DNA of 5,271 nucleotides from Opitutia bacterium (GTDB taxonomy: Bacteria > Verrucomicrobiota > Verrucomicrobiia > Opitutales > JANYDI01): contig JANYDI010000152.1 of NCBI GenBank assembly GCA_025363695.1, positions 1 to 5,271 on the forward strand, given 5' to 3'. Under the pieces are notes generated by a model. The model was not told the DNA's origin. It was given only the letters and a program-made list of their open reading frames with translations, and searched no databases. How positions within the stretch are numbered: position 1 is the stretch's first letter; every line of letters begins with the position of its first letter. Positions 1 through 5,245 of the stretch are shown here, piece by piece. The position numbers and the translations under genes were made by a program.

Positions 1-79
1 GTAGATGTATTGTAATATTTTCATAAGTCTCACAATAAATCTTTTAGATTTTACAGTAAATTTTCATATTTTTGGTGCC

Positions 80-160
80 GCCCTTACAGGGCTCTGGTTT
101 GTTTTTCACCTAAACCCAGGGCTTACGCCCTGGGCTACGATCTGCCGGCCTTTCAGGCCT
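80..160. repeat. Three-hairpin palindromic repeat (type I)
   Basis: Three short hairpins follow one another: GCCC/GGGC (80-83 with 89-92, loop TTACA), CCCAGGGC/GCCCTGGG (115-122 with 127-134, loop TTAC), and GGCC/GGCC (147-150 with 156-159, loop TTTCA). The hairpins are directly visible. From memory, very similar strings (CCCAGGGCTTACGCCCTGGG followed by GGCC-TTTCA-GGCC) are scattered through Planctomycetes and Verrucomicrobia genomes, where they give rise to spurious predicted peptides with a PWA-x-x-CRPFRP-like motif. The plus-strand translation here (WATICRPFRPP) fits that pattern. Whether the element is mobile or REP-like is inference, and no transposase is present. Confidence 0.6.
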
Positions 161-208
161 CCTTATGTGTGGACTGTTATTAATCAACAACTTAAGTCAC
201 TTTCAACG

Positions 209-330
209 CCAAAGGGACTCGTCCCCTTGGATCCCCTATCGGTAGCGATTTATTAAAATACTGCGTATTTTAGATAAATCGCTACCGACAAAGGAGATAC
301 AAGGCCCCCCACAGATCCCTTCGGGATCGC
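209..330 (+). repeat. Composite palindromic repeat, copy 1 (A-B-C order)
   Basis: Hairpin A is 209-230, with CCAA pairing TTGG and GGGAC (214-218) pairing GTCCC (221-225); one A/C mismatch lies between the two stems. Hairpin B is 239-288: a 15-bp outer stem (239-253 with 274-288), a single bulged G at 273, an 8-bp inner stem (254-261 with 265-272) and a TGC loop. Hairpin C is GATCCC/GGGATC (314-319 with 323-328, loop TTC). The 15-mer CCCCTTGGATCCCCT (223-237) and the 10-mer GATACAAGGC (296-305) recur exactly in copy 3 (2256-2270 and 2328-2337), so the repeat unit is longer than any single hairpin. It is non-coding; its function is unknown. Confidence 0.8.
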
Positions 331-439
331 ATCTAGGCAGAAACCTAGGATACCATCCCCGATAGCGATTTATCTAAAATGCGTTAGCATTTTAATAAAT
401 CGCTATCGGTAGGGGGGCTGGGGGCGCAAGCGCCCCCAG
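331..439 (-). repeat. Composite palindromic repeat, copy 2 (inverted)
   Basis: Read on the minus strand this copy keeps the A-B-C order. Hairpin A is CTGGGGGCGC/GCGCCCCCAG (418-427 with 430-439, 2-base loop). Hairpin B has a 15-bp stem (359-373 with 395-409), a single bulged base at 374 (G on the minus strand), an 8-bp inner stem (375-382 with 387-394) and a 4-base loop. A weaker C-like hairpin is CTAGG/CCTAG (333-337 with 344-348). It sits tail-to-tail with copy 1, so 209-439 reads A-B-C-C'-B'-A'. Its C segment and the B-C spacer differ from those of copies 1 and 3. Hairpin A lies about 12 bases past the permease stop codon and might stall transcription, but no U-tract follows it. Confidence 0.75.
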
Positions 440-451
440 ATACTGCCTGCT

Positions 452-1591
452 CTACGACAAAATCTCGCCTACGGGTTTTTTGAGCGCGAAGTGGACGGGG
501 AGGGTGCTCAGGCAGGCGCCGATGTTGACGTAGAGAAAAATGAGGGCAATTTCCTTAGACAAATAGGCGGAGAGGCTGAAGCGGACGACTTCTCGGGGCA
601 GCTGGAAAACCTTGAACAGCGTGCCGTGCATGAGGGCAACGAGGACAACGCTGAGTACGGCAAAAAGATTGGCAATAAAGATGTTTTCCAGTAAGGTTCG
701 TAAAAACAGCGTGCGCCCAGGCGTGCCAAAGCTGCGCAGGAGGGCCCCGATAAAAAGGTTTTGGCGAAATTCGAGCAAGGAAATCGTCCCAAAAATCAAG
801 GAGAGCACGGTGCCGACCACGGCAGCCATGATGAGGCGCCAACGCAACTGGTTGTCTTGTAGGGCTTTAAGTTTTTTATGGAGGTCTAAGGAGCTGCGGA
901 TGTTGAGCTGCGTATTGTCGAGTCGAGCGACTTCTTCGATGGCCTCAACGCGGTCCTCAATAGACGGCAACTGGGGGCCCTCAGGATTGGCCAGCAGCAA
1001 AGTGGCATAGACGCAGCCCATAGCTTCGTGCAGAGGAAAGCGGTTTTCGGGGACGAGCAGTACTTGGTTGGTAAATACCGGCGTCAAAAAAGCCAGCGGC
1101 CGGCGTGTAACGGCTTGAAAGGTATGGCCCTCGATTTCAACATCCACCGTGAGGCGCTCAGGCATGCGTGGGGCCACCAGAATACAGGGGTTTTCGCTGT
1201 TGAGTAAGGGTGCCAGGGGCAATAGGGCGTCCTTACCATAGCTGTAAATGGAAATGTACACGCCGTCGCTGAGGCGAGCGCTGATATAAAGCTGCCTGAG
1301 CAGGATCCATTGCCCCCAGTCTTGCATGTGACTGAAACGATTTTCCCGAGTCATAGCACTCGAATGGCCTGGCGAAAAGCTTTCGTTAATCATGACGCTG
1401 CTGAGGCCAAAGGACTCCAGTTGCTGCTTGAGGCTGCGTTCTAGCAACGAAAAGGCCACAAGCAGTAAGGTCGCCAGGCCCACGGTAAGGACGGTGACGC
1501 TTGCTCGCGCTAAAACGCTGCCCGGTTGCTCAAACCAGCGTTTCCAGGTGTCTTTCCATAGGTAGAAAGCGATTAAAGTCGATGATCTCAT
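452..1591 (-). CDS. FtsX/MacB-family ABC transporter permease
   Basis: This 379-residue inner-membrane protein pairs with the ATPase encoded just upstream. It has the four-helix plan of the LolC/E-MacB-FtsX superfamily: one N-terminal helix (about residues 28-49), a roughly 200-residue extracytoplasmic domain (about 50-250), then three helices (about 252-274, 301-322 and 348-369). The cytoplasmic loop after helix 2 contains GALLRSFGTPGR (about 283-294), resembling the coupling loop E-x-G-x-L-R-x-x-G-A of the family. The ATG at 1591 is the only plausible start before the first helix, because the next Met is residue 67. Using it means the first 62 bases overlap the 3' end of the ATPase gene; a weak GGA lies about 14 bases upstream. 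The superfamily moves lipoproteins, peptides or small molecules, or regulates cell-wall hydrolases. The substrate here cannot be read from sequence, and no periplasmic adaptor or outer-membrane partner is in the window. Confidence 0.88.
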   Translation of the reverse strand: MRSSTLIAFYLWKDTWKRWFEQPGSVLARASVTVLTVGLATLLLVAFSLLERSLKQQLESFGLSSVMINESFSPGHSSAMTRENRFSHMQDWGQWILLRQLYISARLSDGVYISIYSYGKDALLPLAPLLNSENPCILVAPRMPERLTVDVEIEGHTFQAVTRRPLAFLTPVFTNQVLLVPENRFPLHEAMGCVYATLLLANPEGPQLPSIEDRVEAIEEVARLDNTQLNIRSSLDLHKKLKALQDNQLRWRLIMAAVVGTVLSLIFGTISLLEFRQNLFIGALLRSFGTPGRTLFLRTLLENIFIANLFAVLSVVLVALMHGTLFKVFQLPREVVRFSLSAYLSKEIALIFLYVNIGACLSTLPVHFALKKPVGEILS

Positions 1592-2201
1592 CAGCTATTT
1601 TTTCCAATCGATGGTCGTGGGTAGAGATAATGCACACGCGTGAGGTGCCGATATAATCGCGTATGGCCTTTGAAATCACCTCCGTATTGAGGTCGTCCAG
1701 CCCTGAAGTCGGCTCATCCAAAATAAGGACCTGTGGCTCCTTCACCAACGCCCGAGCAATCGAAGCCCGTTGCTGCTGCCCTCCCGACAAGGACCCTGGG
1801 AGGCGCTGCGACAGCTTTTCAAGCCCCAAAAGCGTCAGCCATTTGCGAGCCCTGAGGGCCAGCTCTTGCCCGCTCACGCCCGCCAGGCTCGAGGCCAGCT
1901 CCAAGTTACGCTCTAAGCTTGCCAAGGGCAATAAGTTCATCTGCTGAAAAACAAAGCCCAAAAAAGCCCGCTGAAACGCTGCATCCGGGGCCTCTCCAAA
2001 GGGCGGTACTCGCACGCACCCGGCGCTGGGCAGCAAGTACCCCGCCCCCAAGCGCAGCAAGGTAGACTTTCCGCAGCCCGAAAAGCCTTTTACCAAGTGC
2101 ACCCCAGGCTCAAAGGTATGGCTAAAGTCCTCGAGTACCCATGGGTACGCAGGGCGATAACGAAAACCGATGTGTTGGAAGGAGACGGTGTTGTTGTTCA
2201 T
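1530..2201 (-). CDS. ABC transporter ATPase, LolD/MacB type
   Basis: This 223-residue cytoplasmic ATPase is expected to power the adjacent permease. All motifs are present: Walker A GFSGCGKST (39-47), Q-loop with Gln86 (FVFQQMNLLP), signature LSGGQQQR (138-145), Walker B VLILDEP (158-164), D-loop SGLDD (166-170) and switch His195 (STHD). Length matches the LolD/MacB-type single-domain ATPases (about 220-235). No degradation of the catalytic residues is seen, so it should hydrolyse ATP. The ATG at 2201 gives a normal N-terminus (VSFQHIGFRY) but has no Shine-Dalgarno sequence. The C-terminal stretch FNRFLPMERHLETLV is encoded in the overlap with the permease gene. The gene follows nusB across a 187-base gap containing a palindromic repeat, so it may be a read-through member of the rib-nusB operon or have its own promoter. 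I give no symbol because LolD, MacB-like and FtsE-like proteins cannot be separated reliably by motif alone. Confidence 0.92.
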   Translation of the reverse strand: MNNNTVSFQHIGFRYRPAYPWVLEDFSHTFEPGVHLVKGFSGCGKSTLLRLGAGYLLPSAGCVRVPPFGEAPDAAFQRAFLGFVFQQMNLLPLASLERNLELASSLAGVSGQELALRARKWLTLLGLEKLSQRLPGSLSGGQQQRASIARALVKEPQVLILDEPTSGLDDLNTEVISKAIRDYIGTSRVCIISTHDHRLEKIADEIIDFNRFLPMERHLETLV

Positions 2202-2220
2202 GGTGAAGTTGAGAAAGTGA

Positions 2221-2238
2221 AAGGACTAAGGACTAAGG
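2221..2238 (+). repeat. Short tandem repeat, AAGGACT units
   Basis: Two exact copies of AAGGACT (2221-2227 and 2228-2234) are followed by a partial AAGG. It sits between the ATPase start codon and hairpin A of repeat copy 3, and therefore in the leader of the ABC genes. It is too short to assign a role. Confidence 0.6.
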
Positions 2239-2239
2239 G

Positions 2240-2366
2240 CCAAGGGGCGCTTGCGCCCCTTGGATCCCCTCCGATAGCGATTTTTAAAAATGCTGGCGCA
2301 TTTTATAAAAATCGCTATCGGGTAGGCGATACAAGGCACCCTCCAGATCGCAAAGCGATCAGGGTG
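2240..2366 (+). repeat. Composite palindromic repeat, copy 3 (A-B-C order)
   Basis: Hairpin A is a perfect 11-bp stem with a 2-base loop (2240-2250 with 2253-2263). Hairpin B has a 16-bp outer stem (2271-2286 with 2306-2321), one bulged A at 2305, a 7-bp inner stem (2287-2293 with 2298-2304) and a TGGC loop. Hairpin C nests CACCCT/AGGGTG (2337-2342 with 2361-2366) around GATCGC/GCGATC (2346-2351 with 2355-2360). It shares CCCCTTGGATCCCCT and GATACAAGGC exactly with copy 1. It fills most of the nusB-ATPase gap, so on the minus strand it would be transcribed between these genes. It could attenuate, protect or process the message; this is inference. Confidence 0.8.
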
Positions 2367-2388
2367 TATTTTTTGCCAAAAAAGGTTT

Positions 2389-2883
2389 CTAACCCCCCAC
2401 ATCCCCAGAGGCTTGGCGCAATGGCCTTAGCAACGACAGCTTGAGTTGATCCAATACGCCATTGATGAAGCGCTTAGACTCTGCCCCGGAGAGCAGCTTG
2501 GACAATTCTATGGCTTCGTTTATGCTTACGATGGGTGGGATGTCGTTGCAATGGAGCAGCTCATAGACAGCGAGGCGTAAAATGGCCAAGTCGACCTTGG
2601 CAATGCGGTCAAAGTCCCAATTGGGCACCGATGATTTAATGACTTTATCTACTTCAGGAAGGAACTCAAGCACGCCGCGAATCAGGGCATCGGCAAAAAC
2701 ATACTTTTCTGGCTTAAGTTCAAGCTCTTTAAAAAATTGCTCAATGGCATGCTCTACGGACTGGCCAGGATTCGCTTCCCAGGCATAAACAAACTGAACC
2801 ACAACCAGTCGATTGCGGCGCCGCAGCGTCAAAGGAGCATGCGGCACGAGCTCCTCAGAAGGATTATCCGCTTCGTCGCTCAT
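2389..2883 (-). CDS. nusB: Transcription antitermination factor NusB
   Basis: NusB is an all-helical RNA-binding protein that, with NusE (S10), binds boxA in rRNA leaders and supports processive antitermination. At 164 residues this protein is slightly longer than the usual 130-160 because of a polar N-terminal extension (about residues 1-18). The family pattern is clear: an arginine-rich start RRRNRLVVVQFVYAWE (21-36), the central helix IAKVDLAILRLAVYELL (94-110), then PPIVSINEAIELSKLL (116-131) and SKRFINGVLDQL (136-147). It begins 11 bases after the ribH stop, and ribH-nusB adjacency is a common bacterial arrangement. No Shine-Dalgarno sequence precedes the ATG, so translation may be coupled to ribH. 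The short glycine-rich tail after residue 153 is not conserved in the family as I know it. Confidence 0.95.
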   Translation of the reverse strand: MSDEADNPSEELVPHAPLTLRRRNRLVVVQFVYAWEANPGQSVEHAIEQFFKELELKPEKYVFADALIRGVLEFLPEVDKVIKSSVPNWDFDRIAKVDLAILRLAVYELLHCNDIPPIVSINEAIELSKLLSGAESKRFINGVLDQLKLSLLRPLRQASGDVGG

Positions 2884-2894
2884 GATTTCAAAAA

Positions 2895-3365
2895 CTACAA
2901 CTCGCTGAGTACCTGAGCCATAGAAATGGCCGTCAAGGCATACTCTTGGCCACGTTTAAGCGGCCCTATGCAGCGATCTTGCGCCTGCGTAAGCGTATCG
3001 ACGCAAACAAGGCCATTCACCATCGGTACTCCACTGGTGGCAGCGTGGGCCTGGAGTGCATGAGCCGTTGTCACAGCCAAGACTTCGTGATGATGGGTGT
3101 CTCCCTTGCAAATGACGCCCAGGTTAATGATAACGTCATATTTCCCACTCAGCGCTAGTTTCAAAGCAACCAAGGGCACTTCAGTAACGCCGGGAACGCG
3201 AATCACTTTTGGACTTGCCTGACCCGCTCCTTCGAGGATTGTGCACACATCCTGCAAGAGCGCATCGACAAAACTTTTGTTGTAAACCCCTGCCACAACA
3301 GCAAATCGAAAAATTTTCTGATCACTAGGGTCCCTTTTAACCAAGGTAAAAAAATCGTTGCTCAT
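2895..3365 (-). CDS. ribH: 6,7-dimethyl-8-ribityllumazine synthase
   Basis: RibH condenses 5-amino-6-ribitylamino-uracil with 3,4-dihydroxy-2-butanone 4-phosphate to form lumazine, the penultimate step of riboflavin synthesis. The 156-residue length is typical for this cytoplasmic, usually oligomeric enzyme. Landmarks are FAVVAGVYN (21-29), RVPGVTEVP (56-64), GDTHHHE (88-94), VPMVNGLV (113-120) and LTQAQDR (125-131). The catalytic His aligns with His92 and the phosphate-binding Arg with Arg131. Several substrate-pocket positions differ from the Bacillus subtilis enzyme: Tyr28 for Phe22, Thr61 for Phe57, Asn117 for Phe113, and Arg138 where Lys135 is expected. These may be lineage features rather than signs of lost activity. 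The gene starts 8 bases after ribB, with an AGGAG ribosome site 5 bases before the ATG. Confidence 0.95.
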   Translation of the reverse strand: MSNDFFTLVKRDPSDQKIFRFAVVAGVYNKSFVDALLQDVCTILEGAGQASPKVIRVPGVTEVPLVALKLALSGKYDVIINLGVICKGDTHHHEVLAVTTAHALQAHAATSGVPMVNGLVCVDTLTQAQDRCIGPLKRGQEYALTAISMAQVLSEL

Positions 3366-3370
3366 AAATA

Positions 3371-3375
3371 CTCCT
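3371..3375 (-). promoter_or_regulatory. Ribosome binding site of ribH
   Basis: AGGAG on the minus strand lies 5 bases before the ribH ATG and overlaps the TAG stop of ribB (TAGGAG). It fixes the ribH start and suggests translational coupling between the two genes. It is the only clear Shine-Dalgarno sequence among the six genes of the window. Confidence 0.85.
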
Positions 3376-4009
3376 AAACAAGAGCGAGCCGTTGATGCTC
3401 GCGGTAAGTGACTAAACTAGCAATCGAAATCATTTTGAGATCAAAACGCTGCTTAAATTGCCTAAGATCATCGATACGGGCCATGGTCCCATCGTCTGTG
3501 ATGATTTCACATAAAACCCCCACAGGCTGAAAGCCTGCCAATTGAGCCAAGTCTACCGCTGCTTCGGTATGCCCAGGGCGCTCAAACACGCCTCCGGTCT
3601 TAGCCCGAATAGGGAAAATATGCCCAGGACGCACCAAGTCCTTAGCCAGCGTCTGTTCACTGGCCAAAAGCTGCAGCGTATAAGCACGATCGGCCGCAGA
3701 GACCCCCGTAGTAATTCCCCTGGCTGCATCGACACTCAAGCAAAAATCGGTACGCTGACATTCCTGATTGCGTTCCACCATCGAAGGCAATTCCAGGCGA
3801 TCCAACCAATCTGCCGATGCCGGCGCACAGATGATGCCGCAAGCCTGGCGCATAAGAAAGTTGAGGAGCTTGGGCGTAGCCAGTTGCGCTGGGAAAATAA
3901 GATCGCCCTCATTTTCACGAGATTCATCATCCGTGACAATCAGGGGTTTCCCCAGGCGTAAATCTGCCAAGGCGGCCTCTACGGAATCAAATGTCTTGTC
4001 AAGAATCAT
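3374..4009 (-). CDS. ribB: 3,4-dihydroxy-2-butanone 4-phosphate synthase
   Basis: RibB converts ribulose 5-phosphate to 3,4-dihydroxy-2-butanone 4-phosphate plus formate and supplies the four-carbon unit used by RibH. At 211 residues it is a stand-alone RibB, not a RibBA fusion with GTP cyclohydrolase II. Motifs include DDESRENEGDL (27-37, with the metal-binding Glu of RENEGD), TDFCLSVDA (87-95), TTGVSAADRA (100-109), RPGHIFPIRA (127-136), RPGHTEAAVDL (144-154, with metal-ligand His147) and CEIITDDGTMAR (167-178). The ATG at 4009 gives the usual spacing of about 25 residues before the DDE motif, but no Shine-Dalgarno sequence precedes it. It heads the ribB-ribH-nusB operon and is divergent from lpxB. 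The leader of at most 93 bases is too short for, and lacks the conserved segments of, an FMN riboswitch. Confidence 0.96.
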   Translation of the reverse strand: MILDKTFDSVEAALADLRLGKPLIVTDDESRENEGDLIFPAQLATPKLLNFLMRQACGIICAPASADWLDRLELPSMVERNQECQRTDFCLSVDAARGITTGVSAADRAYTLQLLASEQTLAKDLVRPGHIFPIRAKTGGVFERPGHTEAAVDLAQLAGFQPVGVLCEIITDDGTMARIDDLRQFKQRFDLKMISIASLVTYREHQRLALV

Positions 4010-4102
4010 AGGAATATGCGCTTTTGGTACCGAAGTCTAAGAGAGAAAGCAACCTTAAAATAATAGAATTTACACCGGGCGCTTATTCTGCTTGTTTCAG
4101 CC
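4010..4102. promoter_or_regulatory. Divergent ribB / lpxB promoter region
   Basis: This 93-base gap separates two genes transcribed away from each other, so it should hold promoters for both unless lpxB uses a distant one. Its centre (4054-4073) is AT-rich. On the minus strand TATTAT (4065-4060) resembles a -10 box for ribB, which would leave a leader of roughly 45 bases. On the plus strand TAGAAT (4064-4069) resembles a -10 box for lpxB. The two would overlap. No convincing -35 box is seen for either, so the exact sites are tentative. Confidence 0.35.
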
Positions 4103-5245
4103 GTGCATTTAGCCAGCCCTCATAAACGACCCGATCTGCTCGTGATCGCTGGTGAACACTCAGGCGATCAGCACGCTGCCGCCTTGGTTACCGGACTCCT
4201 AAAGCTATCGCCCCAGCATGCCATTGCGGCTATAGGCGGCCCTGCCCTCAAAAAATGCCCGGTAGACTTTGTTTATCCCCTCACGCAGCATGCCGTTGTG
4301 GGCCTGTTTGAAGTCCTCAAAAATTATGGGTTTTTTCGTGCCTTTTTTAAAAAAGTCCTTCAGTGGATCCATAGCTACCATCCAAAGGCCATCTGTCTTG
4401 TCGACTATCCTGGCTTTAATTTGCGGCTAGCACAAGCTTTAAAACACGCTGGCCTGAGTAAAAAAGGAGGCGGCTCTATAGCAGTCTACTATTATATCGC
4501 TCCGCAAATCTGGGCCTGGAAGGCTCAGCGCCGCTTTGCCATGGCTGAAACCCTCGACAGCTTGGCGACGATTTTCCCTTTCGAGCCCCCCTTATTTGCC
4601 GATACCTCGCTGCCCGTCACCTTTGTTGGACACCCCCTCGTCCAAGCAGAACAAAAGCTCGTTAGCTACGACCCCTGCGGCCCTTTGCTGCTGTGCCCTG
4701 GAAGCCGCAAGGAACTCCTCAAGCGCCACCTGCCTGTGTTTTTTGAAACCCTTAGGCAGCTCAAGCACAGCCCAGAAGTCCTCCTGCGCCTCCCCGAAGA
4801 CCCCAAGCTCCTGGCCCTTGTAGATCGCTTCCATCCGCCAAAAAACCTAAACCTCGTCCACACAGGCAGCGTGGCCGCCAGCTGCGTCCTCACCACCGCC
4901 GGCACGATATCCCTGCACTGCGCCCTAGCAGGCGTCCCTGGCGTCCTTGCCTACAAGACCCACCCCATCACCTACGCCATCGCTAAGCGCTGGGTCCAAG
5001 TCCCCTATCTGGGCCTGCCCAATCTCCTGCTCAAGCGCCCCATGTACCCCGAGTTCCTCCAAAGCCAGGCAACGCCCGAGGCTTTAGCAAGGGCCCTGGA
5101 CGCCTGCCAGCAAGGGCCCATGACCGCGCAAGCCTGGGAGTTGACGACGCTGCTGCAGGCGGGGCAGGTAGGGGCAGCCGAGTGGTTGCTGGAAGGGCAA
5201 GGGCAGCTCCACGCTCGCAGGCGGGAGGCTCTCCCACGAGGATAA
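4103..5245 (+). CDS. lpxB: Lipid-A-disaccharide synthase
   Basis: LpxB joins UDP-2,3-diacylglucosamine to lipid X to form the lipid A disaccharide at the inner face of the cytoplasmic membrane. The 380 residues match the family length (E. coli is about 382). Recognisable segments are AGEHSGD (16-22), VVGLFEVL (65-72), DYPGFNLRLA (101-110), YIAPQIWAWK (131-140), FPFE (158-161), FVGHP (174-178), LCPGSR (197-202), TTAGTISLHCALAGVP (264-279), THPITYAIAKR (286-296), VPYLGLPNLL (300-309) and PEFLQ (316-320). A glycine-rich SKKGGG insertion (119-124) precedes the IWAWK block. The Glu normally ending the SGTATLE-type motif is His272 here. The start is a GTG; there is an in-frame stop at 4064, no better start and no Shine-Dalgarno sequence, so the exact N-terminus is uncertain by a few codons. 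Base use is strongly C-rich in the coding strand from about 4600 to 5120, then turns G-rich to the stop. The 26 bases after the stop contain AGGA (5261-5264), possibly the ribosome site of a following gene. Confidence 0.95.
   Translation: MHLASPHKRPDLLVIAGEHSGDQHAAALVTGLLKLSPQHAIAAIGGPALKKCPVDFVYPLTQHAVVGLFEVLKNYGFFRAFFKKVLQWIHSYHPKAICLVDYPGFNLRLAQALKHAGLSKKGGGSIAVYYYIAPQIWAWKAQRRFAMAETLDSLATIFPFEPPLFADTSLPVTFVGHPLVQAEQKLVSYDPCGPLLLCPGSRKELLKRHLPVFFETLRQLKHSPEVLLRLPEDPKLLALVDRFHPPKNLNLVHTGSVAASCVLTTAGTISLHCALAGVPGVLAYKTHPITYAIAKRWVQVPYLGLPNLLLKRPMYPEFLQSQATPEALARALDACQQGPMTAQAWELTTLLQAGQVGAAEWLLEGQGQLHARRREALPRG

Larger units (their letters stand above)
1..451. other. Gene-free, repeat-rich intergenic region
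   Basis: I find no credible gene in these 451 bases. Positions 1-74 are strongly AT-rich and show no structure I can name. Positions 80-160 hold a three-hairpin repeat. Positions 161-208 are unremarkable. Positions 209-439 hold two mirror-image copies of a composite palindromic element. Positions 440-451 are the short spacer before the permease stop codon. An 83-codon open frame across 5-256 runs through the repeats and is treated as spurious. The region lies downstream of the minus-strand permease gene, so it probably contains the 3' end of that transcript. The GC hairpin at 418-439 begins about 12 bases past the stop but has no following U-run. Confidence 0.75.

Noticed and set aside
5..256. 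83-codon plus-strand open frame
   Set aside because: It runs through two different palindromic repeats, has no Shine-Dalgarno sequence and no protein-like pattern beyond the CRPFRP string that the repeat itself produces.
418..439. Rho-independent terminator of the permease gene
   Set aside because: The GC stem is strong and well placed, but the bases after it on the minus strand are C-rich with no U-run. It is also the A hairpin of a repeat.
209..439. CRISPR array
   Set aside because: There are no regularly spaced direct repeats with unique spacers. The units are inverted, bulged palindromes of a different kind.
491..1010. Plus-strand open frames opposite the permease
   Set aside because: They are shadows of the permease reading frame with no family resemblance or start signals.
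2337..2374. Intrinsic terminator (hairpin C followed by TTTTTT at 2369-2374)
   Set aside because: The T-run follows the hairpin only on the plus strand, where there is no upstream gene to terminate. On the minus strand the hairpin is not followed by a U-tract. It is better explained as part of repeat copy 3.
4010..4102. FMN riboswitch upstream of ribB
   Set aside because: The gap is too short and none of the conserved RFN-element segments is visible on the minus strand.
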